Assembly (NCBI GenBank): GCA_018873245.2
Contig: JAEMBT020000002.1
Location: 496,001-560,000, forward strand
DNA from: Archegozetes longisetosus
Taxonomy: Eukaryota > Arthropoda > Arachnida > Sarcoptiformes > Trhypochthoniidae
Direction: 5' to 3'
DNA length: 64,000 bases
Numbering within the stretch: position 1 is the first letter of the stretch; each line of letters starts with the position of its first letter. This document shows positions 36,944 through 49,384 of the stretch, piece after piece. The position numbers and the translations under genes were made by a program. The notes beneath the pieces are model-generated. The model was not told where the DNA came from and did no database searches. It saw nothing but the letters and a program-made list of their open reading frames with translations.

Positions 36944-37534
36944 ATTAAAATCACTTAAAATAACTTTCTTTTTTCAAATAAACATAACTTTGAGGATTTT
37001 TACTAAATTTTATGAACAGTTGTAGTGGATGCAAACTTTTTCAAACGAAATAACTATATAAAAATAAGGAAAATAGGAAATTCAATTACTCAAAATAATT
37101 TATTTAAAAAACCATGAACTGAAAAATTTGATTGTCGTTCAAGTATGATTACTTAGGATTTTATATGAATACAGAGTATCTATTTACAAACTAAGGCAAA
37201 TAACCCATCGAGCAAAATACCATAATAAAGATAGAGCTAAGACGTGTGTGGGAAAAGAGTTTTCCACTTCACTATTAATTATCCGAGTTACGTAATTGAT
37301 CTCATCAAATCAAAACAGATATTATCAACAGATAGTTCGAAAGTATTAAATTTAATATTTCAAAACTTTCTTTAAGTATTTTGAGTTTTTGAAAAATTCA
37401 ATATTGTTTGAAGTCAGTTTTATTCTCATATGAACGTTAAGGTAACGGAACAGAAAACATGCAGCACTAAAAATTAGTCTTTATTGCTATCTATGAATTT
37501 ACTAAATCGTCTCAAAATAATTCAATTGATTTGA

Positions 37535-38700
37535 CTAAAGTCTAGATCTTTTTGAAACGAGAGCTACTCCATCGACAGGTAGCTTTACACTAGTTACGAA
37601 CGAAACCTTATCTGATGTAAGAAATTCAATTGTGCGAACCGTATCATTAACATGCCCGATATGACATAACAGATAACTTCGATCACAATAATGAATCATC
37701 TGTTCATCACTGAATGACATATTTCCCACTTTTATTACTAATGGAGTTATTGTTACACCTGTCCTGAAAATTGGTTTTCAAATTGTATCAAATATCTGAA
37801 CACAATAAATATCGATTTTTCAATAGATGGTCTAAAAAGGATAAAATATAACCAAATCAAATCAAATCTGCTTAGTGCCATTGATTTGAATTCCTTTAGA
37901 TCTTAATTCCTTGGCTAAATATTTGGTCAACACACCTAGTCCAGCTTTTGACATACAATTTGTTCTCGTTCATTTTTTGCACTAAACAGTAAATAGTAAG
38001 AAAATTAGCGAAATGAAAGAGAAGTATGATCGAATCTGTTTCACTAAGATTTCGAAAGCTGTAAATTTACTGTCTTTAAATTAATCCACTACTTACTTGC
38101 TTAAATCCCGCTGGACTCGAAATATTAATTATAGATCCTATAGTTTTCGAGGTAAGGCACACAAAGCGATACGTAAAGAACAGCACTTCTCAGATTTGTA
38201 TTGATTATTGTCAAAATTTTTTTTCATTATATCTGAATCTGTTATGGAACCATAGTCTATAAATCTATAGTTATTGACAAGAATATCAAATTTTCCGAAG
38301 TTCCGATAGTATTTTGACTAAATATTTAAGATGTCATCATTCTAAACATCAATTATTACTTCAAGGATTCTATTTATTAACAAAAGGCGGCACTTTTCCC
38401 CTACATATTCCACTCTTTGAGTATCTCTTCCAGTGATAACAACACTTGCATTAAGGCTCGAAAAACGAATTGCTGTACCATCGCCTACGCCAGAGTTCAA
38501 GCCTTCGCAAATTTAGTATAAGAAAAATAAAGACTTTTTACTTGATTAAAAATGAATCTTTTCAATAGTATCATTACTTTATTCAATGGAATAGACTTTT
38601 CATACATTTAAAGGTTAATAAGCTTAATATAACTTGTTATCCAAGACAATATTTCTATAGACTAACTTACCTGTTGAGTTATATTCAAAATTTATGTTCG
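37535..38700 (-). pseudogene. Short-chain dehydrogenase/reductase, copy 2 (decayed)
   Basis: Pieces of all four exons remain on the minus strand: exon 1 near 38672-38700 (INFEYNSTG), exon 2 about 38100-38510 (NSGVGDGTAIRFSSLNASVV, ILEV), exon 3 about 37865-37990 (CMSKAGLGVLTKYLAKELRS) and exon 4 37535-37763 (229 nt, as in copy 3; TGVTITPLVIK ... VDGVALVSKRSRL). Exon 2 contains several stops and the catalytic Tyr is lost (NCMSK). A dead relic of the same tandem family. Confidence 0.8.
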
Positions 38701-39414
38701 GAATATAGATAAAATAAGTTTTTGCAGTTTTAATTCTATTGCTAGAAAAAAACTAGAAGAATTTTGAGAAACTCAATAGTGAATAAAGTTCGACTATTTT
38801 CCACAACACTTTGAAACTTATTTTACAACTGAAGTGAAAAGGTGGAGATATCTATATTGGAAAAAATTATGCATTAGTTAAAAAATTTAATTTCTTATTT
38901 ACCTTGCGTTATTCATATTAAACAGTTTAAAGAGTCATCAGTTTGCTTATTTAGGAATAAATTGTGCAATTTTTCAATTAATCTAAATATTAACTCTTCC
39001 TTTAGATAACAACTAATTGTCCTGTTTCAAGATGTAAATAATATTTGATAAAATTCAAATTTTAAGATTAACAAAATTTGAACCAATTGTACAAATAATT
39101 CAAGTCGAACTAGAGGAAGTAAAAATATTTAAACTTTATTTTAACAACTTATAGGTAAAAAATCTGAGTCAAAAGCTACAAAATCGAATTATGATAAAAA
39201 GGATTAGTATCTCCTCTGATCGTGTTCAAGATAAAACTAGACATTTTGTATTTATGCAAAAAAGTTATTTAATAGTATATTTGATTTTTTCAGAAATTTA
39301 AAACTATTTACTCGAAATATAGCCATAAAATTATATTGATTTGTTTATAATAACTAAAGTTTTTGAAATAAATAATTGTAACGTAACTGAATAATAATTG
39401 AATCTAGCAATATT

Positions 39415-40825
39415 TCAAAGCCTAGATCTTTTAGCGACAAGAGCCCCGCCATCGACAGGCATATTAACACCAGTTATGAATGATGCGTTATCTGAGGCTA
39501 AAAATTGAACTGCATCAACGATATCATTGACGTTTCCGACACGACCCAATGGATAAGTCATTTTGCAATACATTGTCAATAGTTCTTCAGCGATTGATGT
39601 GTCTTTCACAGTGTTTATCATTGGAGTAACAACTATTGCTGGACTAGAAATTAGGTGCAAATCAAGACATTAGAATTTCGTTTAATAAAAATTGTTTGAA
39701 AAGTTGGAATTTCATTTGAGTTTGTAATTACTTAACACAATTAACTCTAATTCCTTTAGGCCCCAGTTCCATAGCTAAACACTTTGTTAACATGTCTAAA
39801 CCAGCCTTTGACATACCATAAACGCTCCAACCAGCCTTACGCTATAGTAGAAATATTTCTAAAAAATATATTATTTTAAAAAAAGACTATAATTTTTAAT
39901 GCCTGGAGAATTCCTACGAAATTTTTAAGGAACTCTCCGTTGATGAGGCAAATTATCCAGTTTTTAATTATCAAAATAATGACAATTTAGTTTGTAAGTG
40001 TTCTGTTTGAGCAAGTATAAAGATTGACAAAAAGATCGTTTTTCCTGTGGAAAAGTCCTTCTTTTGATCAAATGAGAACTAATTTATGAAAATTTTTCTA
40101 CTGATCATTTGAAATGTTTGTAAATTCATGACTTTCTGAAAATTTAAATTATATGTTAAGTACTATTGTAAATGAAAAATTAAAGAGGAATACATTATTA
40201 TTTACATTTAAATTGACTTTTTAAAATCAAATCTCGCTCTGACAAACAAACAAAAGAAATAGAGATGAAAATAGATAGAAGCGCAAACAATTGAAAACTT
40301 ACTGGTATTTTGCTTGCAATACTCGAGACATTAACAATGCATCCTTTAGTCAATTCGAGATATGGTACAACTAGCGATGTCAATAATACAACACTTCGTA
40401 AATTCGTGTTAACTATTCGATCAAAATCTTTTATAATATGTGGATCACTGATAAGACCCTGATTTGCAACTCCTGCACAATTGACTAAAATATCAACTTT
40501 ACCGAAAGTATCGATAGTTTTTTGAACTAAATTTTTGATATCATTATCATTTTGTAGTTCCACTATTACTTCAAGAATTCTATGCTTCGACAAAAGTCGA
40601 CATTTTTCAGCCACAGACTCTACTCTCTGAAAGTTTCTTCCTGTGACCACTACACTAGCGTTAAGACTCGCAAAACGAATAGCTATTCCCTCGCCTATAC
40701 CGGAACTGGAACCTGAAATTAGCAATTTATTAATTTAAAAATTCATATCAATTTTTTCAATCCTTATTACCTGTTATTATAACGACTTTTGCCTCGAAGT
40801 TGTTCATATTGAAACAAAATTTCAT
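39415..40825 (-). CDS. Short-chain dehydrogenase/reductase, copy 3 (intact)
   Basis: Exons 40771-40807 (or from an in-frame upstream ATG at 40825), 40303-40712, 39732-39841 and 39415-39643 give 261 (or 267) residues. Classical SDR: Rossmann fold with [13 protein letters not shown] (TGxxxGxG), NCAGV (NAG motif), catalytic Ser in IVNVSSIAS, Tyr and Lys in [10 protein letters not shown], and [13 protein letters not shown] at the C-terminus. An NAD(P)H-dependent oxidoreductase of the FabG/L-xylulose-reductase-like group; substrate cannot be told. Cytosolic, no signal peptide. It is the only intact member of a three-copy minus-strand array. Confidence 0.88.
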
Positions 40826-43170
40826 CTGAATTTTCGAATTGGTATTTCTCTTATTTAGTCAAGTTTTACCACAGTCAAAGGTTGAAGAACCGCTTTCGAA
40901 AAGTTCGTATTTTAATTGGAAACGTTTTCGCTATTCAATAAGAAAAATTTCAAAAGATTTGTTGATAAGGAAACTAATTAATTCAAAGAAATTGTTTTGC
41001 AAAATATATGATACCTTGTATGTATTTATTTTATGCATACTATTGTCTTTACTTTTATTGCAATTATAATGAAATGCTTGAGTGAGAAAACTTTTATCAG
41101 CAAATTTTCCACTAGTTTTCTCATAATCTGTTTTTGGCATTAAAAGTGTCTTAAGTTATAAATACTGACATATACTCAGTATAAAATACTGGATTTTTGT
41201 AGGTCTTTGGAATTTTTATAATCTTTTCACTTTTCAAGAAAAGTTCTTCTCAAGTCCTGAAGGTTAACCAAACTTCATCAAATTAAAATTATGTAAACGA
41301 CAGATACCTTGAAGAAAAAATACTAGTATTTCGCAATAGTTGTTTTGTTAGCTGATTGAAACAACTCAAGGAGTAACTTTTTGTTTCAAGTATTTATCTG
41401 GTATTATCAAATATCGAGGTATCACCACTATTACCACTTTAAGCCCACCAAAAAGTCCAATTTTAAAAATTGTAAGAGTCCTCCCTTTATCCTAGATTTG
41501 ATTATATTCTAGTAGTCATTAAAATTTTTTTATTTTATCAATCTAGATCTTGTCTTGGTCTAGTCCAATACAATCTCATCTGGCCTCGTATTTTTCCAAA
41601 ATTTTGTACTTCATACCTTCTCGTCTTTTGGAAACTTTTATCTTAATGTCATAACTACTGACCCTTTATCTCGAGATTAGGACATATTTTTTGCTTTAAT
41701 GTATTTCAGTTAGAAAACATGCGTTTCATTTTGTTACTGCTCAGTAAACATTCTTAGGTTATTTAAAATGTAATTTTGATATGTTATTATTTGTAGTGAA
41801 AAAAAATTTCTTTTATTAAATTTTTGCGAACTCACTCTATTAATTTTAAGAAAATCTGATCCTTTCTTGTCTCACAAGATGAGATGACTCGAAATCTCGC
41901 GAGATTTTTCACGAGACGAGGTCTCGTTTACATGACTACCTTTTAAGTTTAAATTAAATTTTGACTTAGAAAGCTAAAAAACGCTAAGCTATAATGCCAG
42001 CCCCAAGACCTGGGCTTTAGGCTGGTCAAAACTTAAAAAGACTGACTTTTGCATAAAGGGCAGAAGGATGGCATCTCTGACTATCACTATAAGTTTGTGT
42101 ATAACGCGATTATTAATTAATGCACTAATATTGAAGAGATGAGTACACGTTCAGCAGTTAAAGACCATACAGTCCTTTCACATAATTTCGGGAATTCCTT
42201 AAAGATATTTGCTTTTCTGCAAATTATTATTCTACAGATTTGAATTGATACTAAACTTTAGAAAGAATTAGAACTTATCTATAAATGGGATTAATCTATG
42301 AATAGAGCTTAAAAAGGACAAATTAATTTTCAAGGAGTATTGAATTTAAAATTCGAAATGTAGTTGAACTGAGCCTTATTGTGAATGACAAATAATAATA
42401 TTCTTAGCTGTTTTACTATGCAATAAAGTCCATATTTTATAATATTTTCGACTCTTCGTGAAAGAGTTTTAGAGCTGATTGTTGTAATAAAACTCTTTTT
42501 CCTATGCTTATGCTTTTGTTAATAATTTTCTTTGAGAAGGTAAGATTTGACATTGAGCGGAACACTAACAATTTTCAAATGGTATTTTATATCTCAAACA
42601 AAATATTATTAATTACGGTTTAAATTTTCGAAAGGTTTATAAGCTTCTATGCTTATATGATAAGTTTCAAATAAATATAATTCTCATAACGGTACGAGAC
42701 TAAGATTTTCAGTGTAAAGAGGTATTAATCTTCATATCTGCGTTTGTTGCATAAAAATGTACATAAATGATATTTTCGCAATCAATCAATGAATAAATTT
42801 GTCTCATCAAGGTAAACAAAAATATTTTCTATTTGCTGCTTACAAAACTTAGTGCCACTATTTAAGGTACAGGTAATGAAAATATTAATCATCAAAAACG
42901 CAAATAATATATTTTCCTCTAAAAACAATTTTTTACTCGAAAAGCGGAATTTTTGTGAATGAAATGAAGGTGACTTGCATTTTTTCGAGAATGTTCTATA
43001 GTTTATAATCTGAACGATAATGTGACGCGTGTGACTAGCCTATGTACGACTACTTGAAATCACGTTTTTCTGCACTAATCACATATTTTAGTGATAGTAA
43101 TCAATAACATTTTAAACAATAACAAAAACATTTAAACAACTTCATGAATAATTAAAGCACAAAATTTTCT
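40826..43170. other. Intergenic, no gene seen
   Basis: 2.3 kb of AT-rich DNA. A small palindromic patch with ATCTCGCGAGAT at 41909-41920 and ACGAGACGAGGTCTCG nearby looks like a transposon relic. The open frames near 40839-41140 on both strands are unsupported. Confidence 0.4.
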
Positions 43171-43180
43171 TATATATAAA
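43171..43180 (+). promoter_or_regulatory. Possible TATA box
   Basis: TATATATAAA lies 156 bp before the start codon of the secreted peptide gene at 43336. Distance and context are compatible with a promoter plus a long 5' UTR; in AT-rich DNA this is weak evidence. Confidence 0.3.
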
Positions 43181-43335
43181 GAGTTATTACTTCATTGAAC
43201 GATAACTAATCTGAAGATAGAGTCGAAGTCAATGTTTTTACTAAAACTCTTATACTGTGTATATTCTCTCTCGACAGATATATTTTTGGATAAAGACTTT
43301 AATAAGAATTTACTACTTAATACTAGTCAGAAAAA

Positions 43336-43572
43336 ATGAAATTTGCTATTGTTTTATGGATTTGTGTCATGGTTTTTGCTGTTGAGCCAGCAGTCTCTGG
43401 CCTTCTTCAACCGATTCTTGACCCTGTGGAAGGAATACTGAATGGTTTGAATACTAAAAAATCAGGTGCAGTAGCGAAGCTAATTGAGGACGATCTCAGT
43501 CTTAGTGCACCTCCAGTCCATATTGGTAAAGGAGAAAATCCTGATTCAGTTAGAAAAGATATATTGCCTTAA
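43336..43572 (+). CDS. Small secreted peptide 1
   Basis: A 78-residue single-exon frame. The first ~22 residues (MKFAIVLWICVMVFAVEPAV) are a signal peptide. The mature part (about 56 residues) has no cysteine and carries KLIEDDLSLSAPPVHIGKGE. A poly(A) signal AATAAA is at 43725-43730 and a TATA-like box at 43171. Its end resembles the peptide encoded at 54496-54705 (AKxIExDLxL...HIG), suggesting a family of short secreted peptides. Function unknown; a neuropeptide or gland secretion would both fit. Confidence 0.6.
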   Translation: MKFAIVLWICVMVFAVEPAVSGLLQPILDPVEGILNGLNTKKSGAVAKLIEDDLSLSAPPVHIGKGENPDSVRKDILP

Positions 43573-44212
43573 AGCTGTTCTAAACAACTCTATATTTAAT
43601 ATTGTATTTACATTAGCTTAGAATATGTAAACCAGTAGAAAGAGTTTTACTCTAACTTCAAATTATTTATATTTAGATTATCTTGTAGTTTAAAGAGTTA
43701 AGAACATATAATTGTTTATCAGAGAATAAAATAAATTTCTTGTTTATCTTTTGAACTCATTGGAACTTTGAACTAATTTTAACTTTAGATGAATAAAAAC
43801 ATTTTCGGAGATATTTTCTCATAAAATGATCATCAAAGTCTATTCGAAAATTATTATAAAGGCTATTTTTAAGCGATATTAACCAGAATTTTCTTGAATA
43901 CACAGTCAAAATTTATTTTCTCATAATATTGAGAAATTGAACACATAGTTTGATAAGAATTATCACATAAGTGTGTGTGTACTGCTAGTCACGCGGATGA
44001 GTCGATGGTTCTCTCACTTATCTTAAGCTGAATTAATAATTAAACGTCCATTAAATTATACTATCTTAAGTGACAGCTGTCTACAAGCTTTAGATAACTA
44101 TAAAAATAGCCTATGCTATAAAAACATGAAAAATATATTTATACTCTAGTCAAATTTTTTCACTCAATATTTGAAAATTTTTTCAAATAAAGATATTTTC
44201 TTAATTAAATAA
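43573..44212. other. Intergenic, no gene seen
   Basis: AT-rich spacer holding the 3' end of the peptide gene and the upstream region of the phospholipase B-like gene. Confidence 0.4.
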
Positions 44213-46581
44213 ATGAATGACTTGGGTGGAATAATGAGTACAGGTTTATTTTATTTAAATGTTGTGTTCTTTCTGTCAACATGTGCATTATCAGAAAAGT
44301 ATCATTTTATAACAAGTGATGGAGAAATACGTTCAACTTCAGTATGGAATGGTACATTAGCACAGGGCTCTAATGTTGTGGCTTCGATTATATACGAAAA
44401 TAATGTTAACAAAACTGGGTATATACTTATAAGCTTATTATTAATAAATAAAATTTTGCTTTGAGCAATTTCTTCTAAATATGATCTTAAGTTAACGCTG
44501 GAAAGAATTTAAAAATAGCTGAGGGTTCAGAGTACTCGGTTGGCTGACAGTATAACTTTCAAAAAACTTATCGCATCTACTAGTAATAGTAAATTTTTCA
44601 ATAGTTTGAAGGAATTTTTTCCTAATACTTTTTAAAAATTTATCTCGAAATTTCACGAAGAAATCCCAAATCACTAAGCTATCAACCAATAGGTCATCAA
44701 ATTTAATAGCCTTTCAATAGCATTACTTTTCATTATAATGCCTACAAATTTTGCCATTTACTTAACAATACTTCTTTACTGGCACTTCAATTATTCTTGA
44801 AAATTGTCTAATTACGTATGAAGCCAAAATACTGTGGAGTTTACTTTTTCAAATTCTCCGACAGTGACGTAAATCTGATCTATACCCAATAGAGTAGTTA
44901 TGTTTGTAACATATTTTAAAGATTAATTCTTGGTTTCCTTGAGCGATCGACTATTTATATTATCTAAAAGATACATTTAACGTCAAATATGACAAGCCTA
45001 CTTAAATATTTTCAGAATTTCATTCAGATATTTAGTATTGAAATAAATATTTGTTCTTATAGTTGGGCCAATTTAGAGCTACGCTCTTATGAAAACTTTC
45101 CTGAAGAAGAGCAGTCATATAAAGCAGGATTTCTAGAAGGCTTTGTCACCGGAGACCTGATAGCTATGAATTATAGAAATCTAATGGAAGACTTTTGTAC
45201 TCAAAAAAAACAATTTTGCGAATCACTGAAAACATTCATTATGGAAAATAATGCATTTGTCAAAGACATGATCGAAAAAAATCGGAAAACAAGTGCTTAT
45301 TGGCATCAATTAAATCTTGTCTATAAACAAATAGAAGGTATGCAAGCGGGATATGAGTTATGGGCTAGAAATAATAGTCAAGTAGTGAATGAAGAAAAAA
45401 TTTTCAGCGAGATTTTCATGTTGAATCTCGGAAGCGAGATTTCGACATTAGAAGATTTCTTAAGTCCAGAAACGGCTCAATATGACAGTCACTGTTCTGC
45501 TATCGTTAAGCCGTTACCCGATGGAAGTGATCTGTTTGTATCGCATAATACATGGGCTGATTATGACACAATGTTAAGAATTATGAAAAAATATAGTTTT
45601 GGATTCAAAGCATTGCATGATATAAATGAGTCAATTCCTGGGCATTCAGTCGCTTTTTCCTCATATCCAGGAAACATATTCTCAACTGATGACTACTATG
45701 TTCTGTCATCTGGTCTTGTAGTCCAAGAGACAACTATTGATAACTACAATAATTCTTTATGGCAGAACGTTCACGCGAATCAAGTTGTATTTGAATTTGT
45801 GCGCAATATAATAGCCAATCGTTTAGCTAATTCGGGCAAAGAATGGACGGAAATTTTCGGTCTGCACAACAGTGGAACTTATAATAACCAGTTCATGATT
45901 GTTGACTATAAGAAATTCAGGAAAGGAACCAAATTGTCGGAACTAGAGAATGACTTGCTATGGGTTATCGAACAAATGCCCGGACTTATCACAGCTGAAG
46001 ATGTGACACATGTTCTTAGAGATCAGGGATATTGGGCTTCGTATAACGTCCCATATTTTAAAGACATTTTCGTCAAAAGTGGAAACCAAGAAATGGCTCT
46101 AAAACGTGGCCCATATTTTAGTTTCAATAAGACTGCGCGCGCCAACATTTTTCGTAGAGATCAATCAAAAGTAACCGATTTAAAGTCATTGTATAAACTG
46201 ATGCGCTATAATGACTTCAAAAACGATCCATTATCTCAATGCGAGGTCTATAATAAGACATGCACGCCTCCATATTCTGCTGATTTTGCGATTGCTGCTC
46301 GAAATGATTTGAATGATCCTAAAGGAAAGTACCCGATACATGATTGGAGTCATAGAGGAGAAGGTGCTATTGATGCGAAAATGACTAATGAGAAAATGGT
46401 TAAACATTTGGAGATGTTGGCAGTTAGTGGCCCGACTGATGAACAGCAACCGTCGTTCCAGTGGTCAAAGTCTGATTTAAAATCACTTAAACACGAAGGA
46501 CATCCAGACTTGTTTAATTTTAAGCCTATTTATGTTAAATGGTATCCGAACGTTTATGAAAATGCGACTAATATTAATTGA
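44213..46581 (+). CDS. Phospholipase B-like protein (secreted or lysosomal)
   Basis: Two exons, 44213-44418 and 45063-46581, join at phase 2 (NKTG|WANLELRS) to 574 residues. A second ATG at 44234 (MSTGLFYLNVVFFLSTCALS) starts right at the signal peptide and may be the true start. PLBD proteins are Ntn-type hydrolases activated by self-cleavage before a Cys; here Cys about 213 in DSHCSAIVKPLPDGSDLFVS is the expected nucleophile, followed by SHNTWADY, a family signature. Other family blocks: SYPGNIFSTDDYY, NSGTYNNQFMIVDYK, LWVIEQMPGL, SYNVPYF, PIHDWSHRGEGAIDAK and SGPTDEQQPSFQWS. Length is normal; no lesion. The family is described as lysosomal or venom/gut amidase or phospholipase; the natural substrate is uncertain. 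Confidence 0.92.
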
Positions 46582-47047
46582 ATTTTTCAGTTAATTAGTT
46601 GATTGACTTAGAATAAAATTAAAATTTCTTCTAAATATTTCACTTGGTGCGACTCACGAAATCATGAAGTTAATATATGGAAGACTAGTTCTGTCAAAGT
46701 CTAGCTGTTGTAAATCACGCAAACACTTATTGGCCATAATTTTAAGCACTTCTAGTATTTAACTATACTTCAAATAAAGGGAAGGGGTTTATGAATTTCT
46801 GTTTGATTTATCTGAAAGTAACATTCATAAGTACTGAACAGTATATGGATTGTCAAAAGTTACATTTATTCAGGTACCAATGTGACTAGCGAATTAAGAA
46901 ATAAATATTAAAGCCAATCAGGATTGAAAACACTTTGATATATAAAATTTTGAATAGAATTCCGGAGACTCACTTTCTCAAGTTCTCTTTTTCGATCTAA
47001 ATCATAACCTAAGCTTTATATCCTGTGTTATTTTCAATCTTCAACTG
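46582..47047. other. Intergenic, no gene seen
   Basis: 3' flank of the phospholipase B-like gene; nothing recognised. Confidence 0.4.
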
Positions 47048-47638
47048 TTGTACAGCTATGGGATGGGCAACATATCTACGAACGCTGGCTTCCAAAGCCA
47101 TAGCCATGAAAGCAGTTCCAGACGCAAAGCTATTTTTATTAAGAACCTTATTGCCTTTATATCTACTGTAGATGTAGATTATCAGAATTATGAGAAATGG
47201 TGCACTAGTTACTCAATTTTTGTTTCTTGGTTTCAGAACATTTACAAATCGTCGGGTTAGAACTATAAGGTTCTATTCTATAGTATGCATACGGGTCAAA
47301 TTGTCGTAAACCATATAATTGTCAAATTAAAACTATTCTTGAGATTATTTTTGAGAAACCATTTAGTGAGTAGTGTATTAAACTCTGAAAAATCATCGCA
47401 AAATCGATTACACCATTCGATAAATGATTTCTCAAAAATGATCTCAAGAATTGTTTTAATTCGACGATTAAATGGTTTACGACAATTTGGCCTATATGTA
47501 TACTATAAGATAAAACTTTATAATTCTAACCTTCTGTAATTTTGAGTGATTTCGTTTAGCGTAAACAAATCTCCAGGGTTGGTTGCTGTAGTTGCAATAA
47601 TTTGAACGTGCTACTTCGAATAGATTGAATAGTTCTTC

Positions 47639-47641
<3 letters not shown>
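47048..47641 (-). pseudogene. Nitroreductase-family relic, split by a MITE
   Basis: Minus-strand pieces: DEELFNLFEVARSNYCNYSN and PWRFVYAKR (47550-47641), then, beyond a 277-bp inserted element, RRFVNVLKPRNKN-stop-VTSAPFLIILI and YKGNKVLNKNSFASGTAFMA with MALEASV (47048-47250). These align in order with the copy at 48446-49384. TGA stands where that copy has Trp (RWAS). The N-terminus is missing: the sequence runs into a CT microsatellite. Clearly dead. Confidence 0.75.
47255..47531. mobile_element. 277-bp foldback MITE inside a nitroreductase relic
   Basis: Ends GGTTAGAACTATAAGGTTCT and the complement of GGTTAGAATTATAAAGTTTT. The arms are about 110 bp at roughly 85-90% identity (AAATTGTCGTAAACCAT... 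and ATTCTTGAGAT.ATTTTTGAGAAA) around a ~55-bp loop. The open frame across it is a by-product of the hairpin. No target duplication is evident. Confidence 0.85.

Positions 47642-47642
<1 letters not shown>

Positions 47643-47678
<36 letters not shown>
47643..47678. repeat. (CT)n microsatellite
   Basis: About 18 CT units; it truncates the 5' end of the nitroreductase relic. Confidence 0.95.
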
Positions 47679-47682
<4 letters not shown>

Positions 47683-47689
47683 GACATTT

Positions 47690-48445
47690 CTTTTAATGGG
47701 CTAATATCACTAGATGGATATGGTATGCAGGTTTACGTCCCTGTCATCTAAGACCATAAAGTGTTTTAACATTAAGAAAATCTAAAGATTATATGACGCA
47801 AAAAGTATAACTTTCTTCAAAATTAAATCCATAAGAACTCTCACGGTAAGGGCCTCGATGTCGTATCGATATGTGCAAACCTTATGTGCTTTATTTTGAG
47901 ATACATTTGAAAGTCACTGACCAGTTTCATCAGTCAAATTTTTCTTTCAAGATAAATTTGAGACAAGTCAATGATAGTAATATAAAACTCATTTCTAGTG
48001 CTTATTAAAGTTTGTCAATAGAACTTCTCAGTTATAAATTTATTTTTATGACCTAGTCAAATAAAATTTGAAATAACAATTTTAAAGCTCAATTTTGGGT
48101 TTTATCAGATATTTTTATTAACCAAATGTCCAAATTTTTAAAGGTTGATCGATTGAGATTCACTACTTTTTTGATTATAACATTATAACATTTTAGCCCA
48201 ATCTGTTTAAAACTATAATTAAATATGAATCTTTTTAATCGAAATCGAAAAATTTATAGAATTACAAATGTTGTTCTGGAATTTAGAATTATATATTATG
48301 GAAGTTTATAATCAGCAAAGGTAGTTCCTTAAGCTTATTAAAAATTTTGATACAGTATCAAATGAACTATCAAATGAAAATATAACATGTATTATTTTAC
48401 CAAAAAAGATGCCATGATAAAAGTATGTCAACTAATCATTCAAAA
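47690..48445. other. Intergenic, no gene seen
   Basis: AT-rich spacer between two nitroreductase copies; nothing recognised. Confidence 0.4.
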
Positions 48446-49384
48446 TCATAACTTCTCGCTAAAAACTCCTTCAGAAATAAACTTATGAATTGAATTTCTC
48501 TGAGTTGTTTTCTCAGTACCAGATCTCTGTTTAAAGGCTGGCTTCTTTCCAATCGCAATCATGACTTCTACATTATAATCGGGATTATTATAAACCCTAA
48601 CCGCACGCGCAGCTTTTCATAATCAAATCCTGCCATAGCATGAACGACATAACCTCTAGCACTAGCTTCTAAGGCCATGGCCATCCAGGCGGCGCCCGTA
48701 TCGAAACTATGCGAAGGGACAAATGTCTTATTGCCCTTATACGTGTTATACTTATTTGAGAGCAAGACTATGAGAACCGATGCATCAGAGGCCCATCTCT
48801 GGTTCCCTCATTCAAAAGGTTTAAGAACTTTGTCCAATGTCGAGTGTTTCGTTTCGCGTAGACGAATCTCCACTCCTGGAGGTTATAGTGAGACGGCGCC
48901 CAACGTGCGGCCTCGAACAGTGGGAACAATTCTTCATCTGTCATCTCCTCACCTGACATTACTCTCAGAGAACGTCTGCTTAAGATTAAGGGATGGATCG
49001 GGTATTCGGATTGTCGATTCTATTGTCAGTTATCAGAAAAGAAGTTTGAATTTTTGGACTGTATAAACTTTTTACAGTAAATTGTTGCTAAACAAGTGCT
49101 CAATTTAAAATCTTTACGTTGCTTTAGTGGATCCTTTTACTTGAAAATTAAATTAATCTGAGCTGATGGCAGAAAAACACAATCTTTTGAACTTTCTTAC
49201 ATTGAGAGCTTCGCCGTCCAACAAATATGAGGGTTCTTTTCGAGATCCATTTCTAGTTCTTCTAGTAGCTATAAAGAATGATTTAGTAAGTAGACTTTAG
49301 CTTCATACCATTTTTTGACTTACGTTTTAAATCATGAACCGCAACAAAGCTCAGTCCGATCAATAGGCAAAATACAAAATTCAT
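48446..49384 (-). pseudogene. Bacterial-type nitroreductase with eukaryotic signal-peptide exon (two frame breaks)
   Basis: Exon 1 49324-49384 codes for a signal peptide (MNFVFCLLIGLSFVAVHDLK), exon 2 49201-49268 (PTRRTRNGSRKEPSYLLDGE), exon 3 from 49019. Junction phases agree (1, then 0). Exon 3 is a bacterial-style FMN nitroreductase: PIHPLILSRRSLRVMSGEEM, LFEAARWAPSHYNLQEWRF, SHSFDTGAAWMAMALEASAR and HAMAGFDYEK, ending near QRSGTEK...FISEGVFSEKL. The frame breaks at 48801-48807 and at 48594-48597; each would be explained by one missing base in a run of A or G, so assembly error is a real alternative. Nitroreductases use FMN and NAD(P)H; a secreted one is unusual. The family affinity suggests bacterial origin; the introns show it is in the animal genome. 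Confidence 0.7.

Noticed and set aside
41872..41935. CTCGCGAGA-type palindromic patch as a regulatory site or CRISPR-like repeat
   Set aside because: Single occurrence, no spacing pattern; better seen as a transposon relic. No CRISPR array exists in the window.
47285..47539. 84-residue open frame
   Set aside because: Lies wholly in a MITE hairpin; no domain.
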